A stretch of DNA of 7,121 bases from an uncultured Polaribacter sp. (GCA_913050305.1 CAJXAS010000095.1:1-7121); one strand, 5' to 3'. Counted from the first letter of the stretch, positions 1-5,776 are shown. Numbers and translations: made by a program. Notes: generated by a model not told the origin, from the sequence alone.

Positions 1-21
1 TTTTTGCATTTATAGTATCCC

Positions 22-699
22 TTATTCATTCTCATAATCATGAACAAATTTGATACGAGGACTACTAGCCATCAAGTTAGGATTTGTTCCTTCAACTCCT
101 TCAGGAATTGGCTGGTTGCGTGTTTCATAATAAGTTACCCAACTAGGCATTGGATTTCCTGTGCTATCGTTAAATGTCATTGGTTGGGTACGAAAAGGTA
201 TAGAATCTTTAGGTAAATCTTGAGAAGAAAACATTTTATAAACTAATTCAGAGCAATAATAAGAAGCGTCATCCCATAAAAAAACCGCATCATAAGGTGT
301 ATTTATTCTTTCGATTCCATATGCTATTGCTTTAGAAATATAAGGCTGGTAATAACTATCTAGTCTTGCAACTGTAGTTTGAGATTTGTTAAATTTATTT
401 TTATTCCTGTTCAGAAATTTTATTAAAGGAGTTTGGCAAATTCCTTCTTTCGGAATCGCCTCCACTACAAACCATTTTTTATCTTTTTGCATTGCTATCC
501 CAACATGCGAATAGTTTTTAGAAAATGAAGTTGCCGTTACATCTTTAATCGCATTATCTATTTCGCCTGTTCCTGTATTTTGAAACAGTAAATCCCCTTG
601 TTTTATCTCAAAATTATTTTTTTTTTGATTGCTATCGCAACTAAGCAAAACAAAGGAGAATATAAAGAGGATATAAGTTTGCATTAGGGTTCTATTCAT
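22..699 (-). CDS. Lipoprotein with YiiX/YebB-like (permuted NlpC/P60) cysteine hydrolase domain
   Basis: Predicted 225-residue lipoprotein. From the ATG at 699-697 it begins MNRTLMQTYILF, a short hydrophobic signal ending in the lipobox LLSC with the lipidated Cys at 21. The mature part starts with a GDLLF strand (about 35-39), then SHVGI with His65, VVEA with Glu80, and YYCSELVY with Cys149. His first and Cys late is the circularly permuted papain-like order of the YiiX/YebB family (PF05708, NlpC/P60 superfamily). Known relatives are presumed amide, peptide or lipid hydrolases; the substrate here is unknown. No acidic surface-export signal follows Cys21, so a periplasm-facing location is inferred. 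The frame stays open upstream to an ATG at 732 and a GTG at 741, but those starts would put 11-14 extra residues before the signal peptide, so 699 is preferred. It stands alone, with no clear promoter seen. Confidence 0.85.
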   Translation of the reverse strand: MNRTLMQTYILFIFSFVLLSCDSNQKKNNFEIKQGDLLFQNTGTGEIDNAIKDVTATSFSKNYSHVGIAMQKDKKWFVVEAIPKEGICQTPLIKFLNRNKNKFNKSQTTVARLDSYYQPYISKAIAYGIERINTPYDAVFLWDDASYYCSELVYKMFSSQDLPKDSIPFRTQPMTFNDSTGNPMPSWVTYYETRNQPIPEGVEGTNPNLMASSPRIKFVHDYENE

Positions 700-741
700 A
701 AGTATCTTGTTGTTAATTTCAGGACGGGTCATACTTTTCAC

Positions 742-1032
742 TTGACATTATATTTTTATAAATTTATGTAAAAAAAGGAATAAACTACTATTCTAAATGT
801 GATTTTTTAAAAAAAACACTTCATAAATTACACTTAAATTTGTGTGTAACTAATTTAATATAAACAAATTAGAACATTTAGTTTTCATCTAAGGAGTTTC
901 CAATCATTTTTTAAAAGTATTTTTTTTCTGTATAGACTTGTTCCATTAATCCTACGAACAACAATACTTATTGCTCTATTAATAGGCTATCTATGAAATA
1001 TTAGGTCTAGGGTAACTAACCACTAAACATAC
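742..1032. other. AT-rich intergenic gap without a supportable gene
   Basis: About 290 bases lie between the lipoprotein and the tRNA-Cys terminator, very AT-rich and broken by stops in all frames. ATGs on either strand open only a few codons. The longest notable stretch is on the plus strand (about 859-996): it reads as a hydrophobic peptide but has no ATG, GTG or TTG start. A weak interrupted inverted repeat, TTACAC (828-833) against GTGTAA (844-849), is present. I found no exact TAnnTTTG box for the lipoprotein gene here. Confidence 0.6.
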
Positions 1033-1068
1033 AAAAACCCTAATTTCAGTGAAGAAATTAAGGTTTTT
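1033..1068 (-). terminator. Rho-independent terminator of tRNA-Cys
   Basis: Inverted repeat: 1033-1047 pairs with 1054-1068 around a 6-nt loop, giving 15 pairs. The one imperfect pair (1040/1061) is a G-U wobble in minus-strand RNA but a C-A mismatch in plus-strand RNA, which favours minus-strand use. The hairpin begins 3 nt after the tRNA 3' end and finishes in a run of five U, so it should end the tRNA-Cys transcript. Confidence 0.8.
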
Positions 1069-1071
1069 TTG

Positions 1072-1142
1072 AGGTGTCTAGCGGATTCGAACCGCTGTAC
1101 ATGGTTTTGCAAACCATTGCCTAGCCACTCGGCCAAGACACC
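1072..1142 (-). tRNA. tRNA-Cys (anticodon GCA)
   Basis: A full 71-nt cloverleaf folds on the minus strand. The acceptor stem is GGTGTCT with AGACACC. The D arm is GCC/GGC around GAGTGGCTA. The anticodon stem ATGGT/ACCAT holds the loop TTGCAAA, with anticodon GCA at 1110-1108. The variable loop is GTAC, and the T arm is AGCGG/CCGCT with loop TTCGAAT. The discriminator base is U73, the usual cysteinyl-tRNA identity base. CCA is not encoded (the next bases are CAA), so it must be added after transcription. The unit has its own promoter just beyond folB and its own terminator. Confidence 0.97.
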
Positions 1143-1195
1143 TTTTTATTTTTAAAAGGTTTTATCTAAAAATTGATTACTCGCTTTAAAGAATG

Positions 1196-1225
1196 CAAAT
1201 TTAAGCAAATTTACAAGTATTGCAA
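1196..1225 (-). promoter_or_regulatory. Bacteroidota-type promoter of tRNA-Cys
   Basis: On the minus strand a TTG (1225-1223) is followed after 19 nt by TAAATTTG (1203-1196), a perfect match to the TAnnTTTG -7 box at the expected spacing. A second TAAATTTG copy lies 10 bp upstream (1213-1206) but has no matching TTG. The predicted start near 1190 gives a leader of roughly 45-50 nt before the tRNA. The TTG begins 14 nt past the folB stop codon, so the tRNA can be expressed independently of folB. Confidence 0.7.
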
Positions 1226-1238
1226 GTCTTTTTTAATC

Positions 1239-1595
1239 TTATCGCTTTTTTGTTAGAATTATAACTACTTCTTCAACATTTCCGCCAATTGGTGGGTTAA
1301 TTTTTGAAACCGAAACCTTCGCTTTTTTAACTTTTCTAAGTTCATTGAATATCCGATTTAAAATACGTTGCGCAACCTCTTCTAACAGCTTCGCTCGTAT
1401 TGCCATTTCTTCTTTTACAATATGGTTTAAGTGCACATAATCTACCGTATCTATCAAATCATCTGTCTTTGCAGATTTCTTTAAATCAGCTTTTATAGAT
1501 ACATCTACTCGATACTCCGAACCAATTTTTGCTTCTTCATCTAAACAACCATGATACGCGTATAACTTAATATTATTAACTTTAATTATTCCCAT
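1239..1595 (-). CDS. folB: Dihydroneopterin aldolase
   Basis: FolB cleaves 7,8-dihydroneopterin to 6-hydroxymethyl-7,8-dihydropterin plus glycolaldehyde, a cytoplasmic step of folate synthesis. The 118-residue length is normal. Visible family motifs are YAYHGCLDEE (12-21), DTVDYVHL (Tyr53), KLLEEVAQRI (Glu72) and SKINPP (Lys98). By alignment from memory to the Staphylococcus aureus enzyme, these give the expected active-site residues Glu21, Tyr53, Glu72 and Lys98. The gene appears intact. Its ATG at 1595 lies one base after the TAA of the DUF2452 gene upstream, so the two are almost certainly co-transcribed and probably translationally coupled. No other folate gene is in the window. No hairpin terminator follows it before the tRNA-Cys unit, so some read-through into that unit is possible. 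Confidence 0.95.
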   Translation of the reverse strand: MGIIKVNNIKLYAYHGCLDEEAKIGSEYRVDVSIKADLKKSAKTDDLIDTVDYVHLNHIVKEEMAIRAKLLEEVAQRILNRIFNELRKVKKAKVSVSKINPPIGGNVEEVVIILTKKR

Positions 1596-1596
1596 T

Positions 1597-2031
1597 TTAT
1601 TTTACTGGTGTTGTTGAAGCAGCTGCTAATTTCTCCCACATTTTGTCTGTATTTAATCTAAAAGATCCTAAATGATGAAAACTACATTGCTCTGGCGCAA
1701 TAATAGATAAAAAAGGTTCTTCTTTTCTGTTATTATATAAATGGTATACTTCACCAATATTTGGCTCAAAATTAAATTTAGAATTATATACCAAATCATT
1801 GTATTGAAATTTTTGCATCAATTCTTCGTACTCTTTTCTAACCTCGTCAAACTTAGATTTAAATTGCTTGTTTACGCGTTGTACACCGTCATTTCTCCAA
1901 GTTGCAGTATTTAAAGGTTTAATTACAGGCGAGCTTGCAGACGTACCATAAGGTTTTAAGGCCGCGTCATACTGCTGTGTTTCTTCGTTAAAGACTACTA
2001 AATCTGGTTTTTTTTCTCCGTCTTGCTTCAT
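1597..2031 (-). CDS. DUF2452-family protein of unknown function
   Basis: A 144-residue, probably cytoplasmic protein without a signal peptide or membrane segment. The C-terminal block (about 92-133) reads G-x-x-Y-x-LY, then FLSIIAP, then HHLGSFRL and a late Trp. From memory this matches DUF2452 (PF10504), the family that includes human C1orf50; no biochemical function is established that I know of. The N-terminal third is polar and Pro/Ser/Thr-rich. A charged stretch at about 50-76 is likely helical, possibly coiled-coil. The gene ends one base before folB, so it is the promoter-proximal partner of a two-gene unit. A -7 box sits only 4 nt before its ATG. The start is supported by that box and by the lack of nearby in-frame alternatives. 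Family assignment is fairly sure; function is not. Confidence 0.85.
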   Translation of the reverse strand: MKQDGEKKPDLVVFNEETQQYDAALKPYGTSASSPVIKPLNTATWRNDGVQRVNKQFKSKFDEVRKEYEELMQKFQYNDLVYNSKFNFEPNIGEVYHLYNNRKEEPFLSIIAPEQCSFHHLGSFRLNTDKMWEKLAAASTTPVK

Positions 2032-2035
2032 AGTG

Positions 2036-2043
2036 CAAAATTA
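2036..2043 (-). promoter_or_regulatory. Candidate -7 box for the DUF2452-folB unit
   Basis: TAATTTTG on the minus strand matches TAnnTTTG and ends four bases before the DUF2452 ATG (2031). No clear TTG lies 19-21 nt upstream, so the -33 half is weak. If used, transcription would begin at or within a few bases of the start codon, giving a leaderless or almost leaderless mRNA. Confidence 0.45.
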
Positions 2044-2103
2044 CGACAAAAAATAAATACTAAATTGGCTTTTTAGAAATTTTAACTAGCGAGTACAACT
2101 TCA

Positions 2104-2319
2104 TTAACTTGTAAAAAAGTCAAAAACATTGCTAATTCCGCTAGTTTTAGTTTTATAAAACTCTGTATACGAACAACGCGAACAAGTTACACTTGTAAAT
2201 TTCTGATTCTGAATATCAAAAATTTTTGATAAGGTTCCGCCAGTTGCCCGCATTTCGCCTAATTTATAGTGTTTAGAATCACATTTCGGGCAGGTATAAT
2301 TTCTAATTTGATCGCTCAT
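2104..2319 (-). CDS. Small zinc-ribbon protein (DUF2082-like, zinc_ribbon_13)
   Basis: A 71-residue protein with two CxxC knuckles, Cys10/Cys13 (YTCPKCDSKHY) and Cys46/Cys49 (VTCSRCSYTEFY), the ligands for one structural zinc. Between them lies a GTLSKIFDIQNQKF segment, and the C-terminus ends in an FDFF motif. This arrangement matches the small stand-alone zinc-ribbon family PF09855 (DUF2082), named as putative nucleic-acid-binding proteins without proven function. It is cytoplasmic, with no signal peptide. It lies upstream of the DUF2452-folB unit in the same direction, 72 bp away with no evident terminator, so partial co-transcription is possible. It is divergent from glnS. Its own promoter is uncertain: a weak TTG-N20-TAAATTCA is the best candidate seen. 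Confidence 0.85.
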   Translation of the reverse strand: MSDQIRNYTCPKCDSKHYKLGEMRATGGTLSKIFDIQNQKFTSVTCSRCSYTEFYKTKTSGISNVFDFFTS

Positions 2320-2357
2320 AATAAATGATGTTTGTTTATTAGTGGTTGAATTTACAA

Positions 2358-2370
2358 TTTTGTTACAAAA
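2358..2370. repeat. Short perfect palindrome in the divergent zinc-ribbon/glnS control region
   Basis: TTTTGT-T-ACAAAA is a perfect 6-bp inverted repeat around one central base, between the zinc-ribbon start (2319) and the glnS -7 box (2398). It could be an operator for one or both genes. It is AT-rich and short, so chance is a real alternative. Confidence 0.35.
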
Positions 2371-2397
2371 CTCTCAATACCAATGAAGTATTTTGTG

Positions 2398-2405
2398 TAA
2401 TTTTG
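2398..2405 (+). promoter_or_regulatory. Candidate -7 box of glnS
   Basis: TAATTTTG is an exact TAnnTTTG match placed 21 nt before the first plausible glnS ATG, giving a leader of about 15 nt. No good TTG is found at the -33 position. The box lies inside an open reading frame extension upstream of glnS, which argues against starts further upstream. Confidence 0.5.
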
Positions 2406-2426
2406 TCTCTTAATTTTTCATTTAAA

Positions 2427-4115
2427 ATGATGTCTGAAGAGAAAAAACCGCTCAATTTTTTAGAGCATATTATTGAAGAAGATTTGACAAACGGAATGCC
2501 GAAAGAAAATTTACGCTTTCGTTTTCCGCCAGAACCAAATGGATATTTACACATTGGGCATACCAAAGCCATTGGAATTAGTTTTGGGCTAGGTGAAACT
2601 TACAATGCACCTGTAAATTTACGTTTTGATGACACAAATCCTGCAAAGGAAGAACAAGAATATGTAGACGCTATTAAGAAAGATATTTCTTGGCTAGGGT
2701 ACTCTTGGGCAAATGAATGTTATTCTTCAGATTATTTTCAGCAACTATTTGACTGGGCAGTCTTGTTAATCAAAGACGAAAAAGCCTATGTAGATTCTCA
2801 ATCTTCAGAAGACATGAGAACGCAAAAAGGAACACCTACTTCTATTGGAACCAATAGTCCTTTTAGAACTCGTTCTGTAGCGGAAAACTTGGAATTATTT
2901 CAAGGAATGAAAGATGGGAAATTTAAGGAAGGAGAACATACGTTGCGTGCAAAGATAGATATGGAAAATCCAAATATGTTACTGCGCGATCCTTTAATGT
3001 ACAGAGTTATGTTTAAATCTCACCATAGAACTGGAGATGATTGGTGTATTTACCCAATGTACGATTGGACCCATGGAGAGAGCGATTATATAGAGCAAAT
3101 TTCGCACTCGTTATGTTCTTTAGAATTTAAACCTCACAGAGAATTATATAACTGGTTTAGAGATAATATAGTTGATTATAGCAGCTCTGAATATCCGAAT
3201 CCACCAAAGCAACGTGAGTTTTCTCGTTTGAATTTAAGTTATACAATTATGAGTAAACGTAAACTGTTAACTTTAGTTGAAAACGAAATTGTTTCTGGTT
3301 GGGACGATCCAAGAATGCCAACAATATCTGGTTTAAGAAGACGTGGTTACACACCAACTTCAATTAAAAATTTTATTGAAACTGTTGGAGTTTCTAAGCG
3401 TGAAAACGTGATTGATGTAGCGCTGTTAGAATTTAAAATTAGAGAAGATTTAAATAAATCTGCTAATAGAGTAATGGCAGTTTTAGATCCTGTAAAAGTG
3501 GTAATTACAAATTATCCTGAAGGACAAGAAGAATTTTTAACAGCAGAGAATAATCAAGAAGATGAAAGTGCTGGCTTTAGAGAGGTTCCTTTTTCGAGAG
3601 AAATTTATATCGAAAAAGAAGATTTTAGAGAAGAAGCAAATAAAAAGTTTTTCCGTTTAAAACTAGGAAAAGAAGTTCGATTAAAAAACGCCTATTTTAT
3701 AACTGCAAATAGTTGTACAAAGGATGCAGACGGAAATGTTACCGAGATTCAGTGCACGTATGATCCGTTAACAAAATCTGGAAGTGGCACAGAAGAAAGC
3801 ATGCGTAAAGTAAAAGGTACTTTGCATTGGGTTTCTATAAAACATGCGGTTAAAGCTGAGGTAAGAGCATATGATAGATTGTTTTTAGATGAAGCGCCAG
3901 ATTCGCATAAAGATAAAGATTATATGGAGTTTGTAAACCCTGATTCTTTAGAAGTAATTACTGCTTTCTTAGAGCCAAGTTTACAAGTTGCTAAAATTGG
4001 TGAACGTTTTCAGTTTCAACGTTTAGGGTATTTTAATGTAGATGATGATTCGACTGCTAATAATTTAGTATTTAATAAAATTGTTGGATTACGAGATAGC
4101 TGGGCTAAGAAATAG
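2427..4115 (+). CDS. glnS: Glutaminyl-tRNA synthetase
   Basis: A class Ic aminoacyl-tRNA synthetase that charges tRNA-Gln with glutamine using ATP in the cytoplasm. From the ATG at 2427 it is 562 residues, close to the E. coli enzyme (about 554). The GlnRS hallmark FPPEPNGYLHIGHTKAI carries the HIGH motif at 42-45, and RFDDTNP follows at about 66-72. IMSKRKL contains the KMSKS-equivalent MSKRK at 275-279. The C-terminal beta-barrel anticodon-binding region is complete, ending in the typical FNKIVGLRDSW. The PPEPNGYLHIGH form and intact C-terminus separate it from GluRS. The frame is open further upstream to a TTG at 2346, but that stretch (FCYKTLNTNEVF) is not GlnRS-like and contains the promoter box. 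The second ATG at 2430 is an equally good start. It is divergent from the zinc-ribbon gene, and a small lipoprotein gene follows 68 bp later. Confidence 0.97.
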   Translation: MMSEEKKPLNFLEHIIEEDLTNGMPKENLRFRFPPEPNGYLHIGHTKAIGISFGLGETYNAPVNLRFDDTNPAKEEQEYVDAIKKDISWLGYSWANECYSSDYFQQLFDWAVLLIKDEKAYVDSQSSEDMRTQKGTPTSIGTNSPFRTRSVAENLELFQGMKDGKFKEGEHTLRAKIDMENPNMLLRDPLMYRVMFKSHHRTGDDWCIYPMYDWTHGESDYIEQISHSLCSLEFKPHRELYNWFRDNIVDYSSSEYPNPPKQREFSRLNLSYTIMSKRKLLTLVENEIVSGWDDPRMPTISGLRRRGYTPTSIKNFIETVGVSKRENVIDVALLEFKIREDLNKSANRVMAVLDPVKVVITNYPEGQEEFLTAENNQEDESAGFREVPFSREIYIEKEDFREEANKKFFRLKLGKEVRLKNAYFITANSCTKDADGNVTEIQCTYDPLTKSGSGTEESMRKVKGTLHWVSIKHAVKAEVRAYDRLFLDEAPDSHKDKDYMEFVNPDSLEVITAFLEPSLQVAKIGERFQFQRLGYFNVDDDSTANNLVFNKIVGLRDSWAKK

Positions 4116-4183
4116 TTTTTAGTGAGTACTGTTGTGTAATTTGTTACTAATGTATATTTAAATAATAATTCTAATTTATAATT

Positions 4184-4498
4184 ATGAAAAAAATACTTTT
4201 TTTATCAGTCTTTATTATTACTCTTTCTTGTTCAAATAAGAAAGAAGTAAAACAAGTTGCAGAAATTTCTTGTGGTCAGTGTCAGTTTGAACTAGACAGT
4301 GAAACTGGTTGCGATCTAGCAGTTCGTATTGATAACAAAGCTTATTTTGTAGATGGTTTTGATATTGATGCTTTTGGTGACGCACATGACGAACACACCG
4401 GTTTTTGCGAAGTAATTAGAAAAGCAGAAATTAAGGGTGTTGTTGAAAACGGGCGTTTTAAAGCCAGCTCTGTAAAGTTAGTTGATGGCTTAAAATAG
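4184..4498 (+). CDS. Small cysteine-rich lipoprotein, DUF6370-like
   Basis: A 104-residue protein with a lipoprotein signal (MKKILFLSVFIITLSC, lipidated Cys16) and a compact mature domain. Conserved-looking features are ISCGQCQFEL (Cys30, Cys33), GCDLAVRI (Cys43), AYFVDG, and GDAHDEHTGFCEVIRKAEI (His68, His71, Cys75). The spacing suggests metal binding or disulphide formation in the periplasm, which is inference. From memory the pattern fits DUF6370, whose members are common in Bacteroidota; its function is unknown to me. It follows glnS on the same strand with a 68-bp gap and no hairpin between them, so it may be co-transcribed with glnS. No exact TAnnTTTG box of its own is visible; TAATTTG near 4138-4144 is the nearest partial match. 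It is not a synthetase, despite its position. A hairpin terminator follows. Confidence 0.85.
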   Translation: MKKILFLSVFIITLSCSNKKEVKQVAEISCGQCQFELDSETGCDLAVRIDNKAYFVDGFDIDAFGDAHDEHTGFCEVIRKAEIKGVVENGRFKASSVKLVDGLK

Positions 4499-4504
4499 CC
4501 TCCT

Positions 4505-4522
4505 TCTCTAGAAATTTAGAGA
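4505..4522 (+). repeat. Small hairpin after the DUF6370-like gene
   Basis: TCTCTA (4505-4510) pairs with TAGAGA (4517-4522) around a 6-nt loop, starting 6 nt after the stop codon. It has no following T-run, so it is not a terminator by itself. It may protect the mRNA 3' end or be incidental. Confidence 0.4.
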
Positions 4523-4542
4523 TATTGACATTATAAATATTA

Positions 4543-4577
4543 AAAAATCCGACGTAAAATATTTACTTCGGATTTTT
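4543..4577. terminator. Bidirectional terminator between the convergent lipoprotein and aldo/keto reductase genes
   Basis: A 10-bp stem, AAAAATCCGA (4543-4552) with TCGGATTTTT (4568-4577), is followed after one C/T mismatch by five more pairs, GTAAA (4554-4558) with TTTAC (4562-4566), and an ATA loop. Five T end it on the plus strand and six on the minus strand, so it can stop transcription from both convergent genes. A weaker inverted repeat, AAACTGA (4588-4594) with TCAGTTT (4608-4614), lies between it and the reductase stop codon. Confidence 0.85.
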
Positions 4578-4614
4578 ATTATACTGTAAACTGAATACTA
4601 AAAATTATCAGTTT

Positions 4615-5655
4615 TTAAGGTGCAGGGTTTGGAATTGCCGCATGAACTGCTTCAATTTCTTTCAAAGTTTCTTCGGATAAGTTAATATCTATACTTCCAA
4701 TATTTTCTTTTAACTGACTCATTTTTGTTGCGCCAATAATATTACTGGTTACAAAAGGCAATTGATTTATAAATGCCAAAGACAATTCTGTTAATGTAAT
4801 TCCGTTTTTCTTTGCTATGGCTTCATATCTTTTTACAGCTTCCAAAGAACCATCACCCATATAACGCGCAATAAATCTTGGAAACAAATTTCCTCTTGAA
4901 CCTTCAGGACTGTTTCCATCTAAATACTTACCAGATAAAACACCTTGCGCTAAAGGAGAATATGCTAACAAACCAATATCTTCTCGCATAGAAACTTCAG
5001 ACATACCGTATTCATAGGCTCTATGTATCATAGAATAGGAGTTCTGGATAGTAACAGGTCTTGCTAAATTATGTGCTTTGGCAGCCTCCAAATACTTCAT
5101 AGTTCCCCATGGCGTTTCATTTGAAAGTCCGATTGCTTTAATAGTTCCGTCTTTTACAAAGTTATTTAACGTTTCTAAAATTTCTAAATGATTTTCGGCT
5201 TCTTTGGTAGCAGTCTTAAAAGGATACTCTCTTACTCCGAATGCATTTACACCACGATCTGGCCAATGTAATTGGTATAAATCTAAGTAATCTGTTTGCA
5301 AACGTTTTAAACTTGCGGCTACAGCTTCTTTAATATTTGCGCTACCGAATTTACCTTTTCTAATATGTTTTGTGTAATCTCCACCACCGGCAATTTTACT
5401 GGCTAAAACTACTTTTTCCCTATTTCCTGTTTTTTTGAACCAGTTTCCTATAATTCTTTCTGTGTCTGCATACGTTTCTGGAGTTGCAGGAACAGGATAT
5501 AATTCTGCCGTATCAAAAAAATTGACACCTTGTTCTAAGGCATAATTCATTTGTTCAAAAGCATCTTCTTGGGTATTCTGATTTCCCCAAGTCATGGTGC
5601 CTAAACATATTTTAGAAACCTCGATGTCTGTATTTGGTAATTTTGTATATATCAT
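4615..5655 (-). CDS. tas: NADP(H)-dependent aldo/keto reductase, Tas-like
   Basis: A cytoplasmic (alpha/beta)8-barrel oxidoreductase of the aldo/keto reductase superfamily, reducing aldehydes or ketones with NADPH; the natural substrate is unknown. The 346-residue length equals E. coli Tas as I recall it, and blocks match closely: LGTMTWG (18-24), FDTAELYPVP (47-56), SLKRLQTDYLDLYQ (115-128), and a C-terminus ending PAP. The catalytic tetrad is intact: Asp48, Tyr53, Lys87 (ASK) and His130 (QLHWPD). Cofactor-binding segments IGLSNE (175-180), YSPLAQGVLSGKYL (232-245) and GATKMSQLKENI (308-319) are present. E. coli Tas was found as a suppressor of tyrosine auxotrophy, which does not fix a role here. 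Other Tas-like reductases are possible, so the symbol is tentative. A good promoter and a leader palindrome lie upstream. It is downstream of pgk but separated from it by a terminator. Confidence 0.93.
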   Translation of the reverse strand: MIYTKLPNTDIEVSKICLGTMTWGNQNTQEDAFEQMNYALEQGVNFFDTAELYPVPATPETYADTERIIGNWFKKTGNREKVVLASKIAGGGDYTKHIRKGKFGSANIKEAVAASLKRLQTDYLDLYQLHWPDRGVNAFGVREYPFKTATKEAENHLEILETLNNFVKDGTIKAIGLSNETPWGTMKYLEAAKAHNLARPVTIQNSYSMIHRAYEYGMSEVSMREDIGLLAYSPLAQGVLSGKYLDGNSPEGSRGNLFPRFIARYMGDGSLEAVKRYEAIAKKNGITLTELSLAFINQLPFVTSNIIGATKMSQLKENIGSIDINLSEETLKEIEAVHAAIPNPAP

Positions 5656-5688
5656 TTTTGAATATGTATTCGTGTATTTGTTTAATCG

Positions 5689-5701
5689 TGCAACTGTTGC
5701 A
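5689..5701. promoter_or_regulatory. Palindromic candidate operator in the aldo/keto reductase leader
   Basis: TGCAAC-T-GTTGCA is a perfect 6+1+6 palindrome about 11 nt downstream of the reductase -7 box (5712-5719), so it sits at or just after the predicted transcription start. It is more GC-rich than its surroundings. The position suits a repressor binding site. No regulator gene is next to it. Confidence 0.4.
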
Positions 5702-5711
5702 AACCCAACAA

Positions 5712-5742
5712 CAAAATTAAACCTTATATTCTATTAAAACAA
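5712..5742 (-). promoter_or_regulatory. Promoter of the aldo/keto reductase gene
   Basis: TTG (5742-5740) and TAATTTTG (5719-5712) on the minus strand are 20 nt apart, a good match to the Bacteroidota housekeeping promoter. The predicted start near 5706 gives a leader of about 50 nt. The TTG lies inside the 3' arm of the pgk terminator hairpin. Confidence 0.65.
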
Positions 5743-5776
5743 TAAGCGTGTAATTTAAAAATTACACGCTTATTGT
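5739..5776 (-). terminator. Rho-independent terminator of pgk
   Basis: A perfect 17-bp inverted repeat (5739-5755 with 5760-5776) around a 4-nt loop, containing the core AAGCGTGTAATT and its complement. It begins 66 nt past the pgk stop and is followed on the minus strand by TTTTAATAG. The hairpin is long, and its 3' arm includes the -33 element of the next gene's promoter. Confidence 0.8.

Noticed and set aside
700..741. Longer lipoprotein start at GTG 741 or ATG 732
   Set aside because: It would place polar residues before the signal peptide. The ATG at 699 gives a standard 20-residue lipoprotein signal.
743..771. E. coli-like sigma70 promoter (TTGACA then TATGTA, plus strand)
   Set aside because: No gene follows on the plus strand, and Bacteroidota use TTG/TAnnTTTG promoters. 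An AT-rich chance match is likelier.
2346..2426. N-terminal extension of glnS from a TTG codon
   Set aside because: The extra 27 residues do not resemble any GlnRS N-terminus and the stretch contains the likely -7 box. The ATG pair at 2427/2430 fits family length.
2363..2572. Minus-strand open frame of 69 codons overlapping the glnS start
   Set aside because: It is antisense to the conserved HIGH region of glnS and reads as its shadow. Its CPMCKYPFGSGG looks like a zinc knuckle only because it is the complement of the PPEPNGYLHIGH coding bases.
5739..5776. The long perfect palindrome as a mobile-element end or attachment site
   Set aside because: It stands between a gene end and the next gene, is followed by T-rich sequence on the pgk strand, and has no transposase or target duplication nearby, so a terminator explains it.
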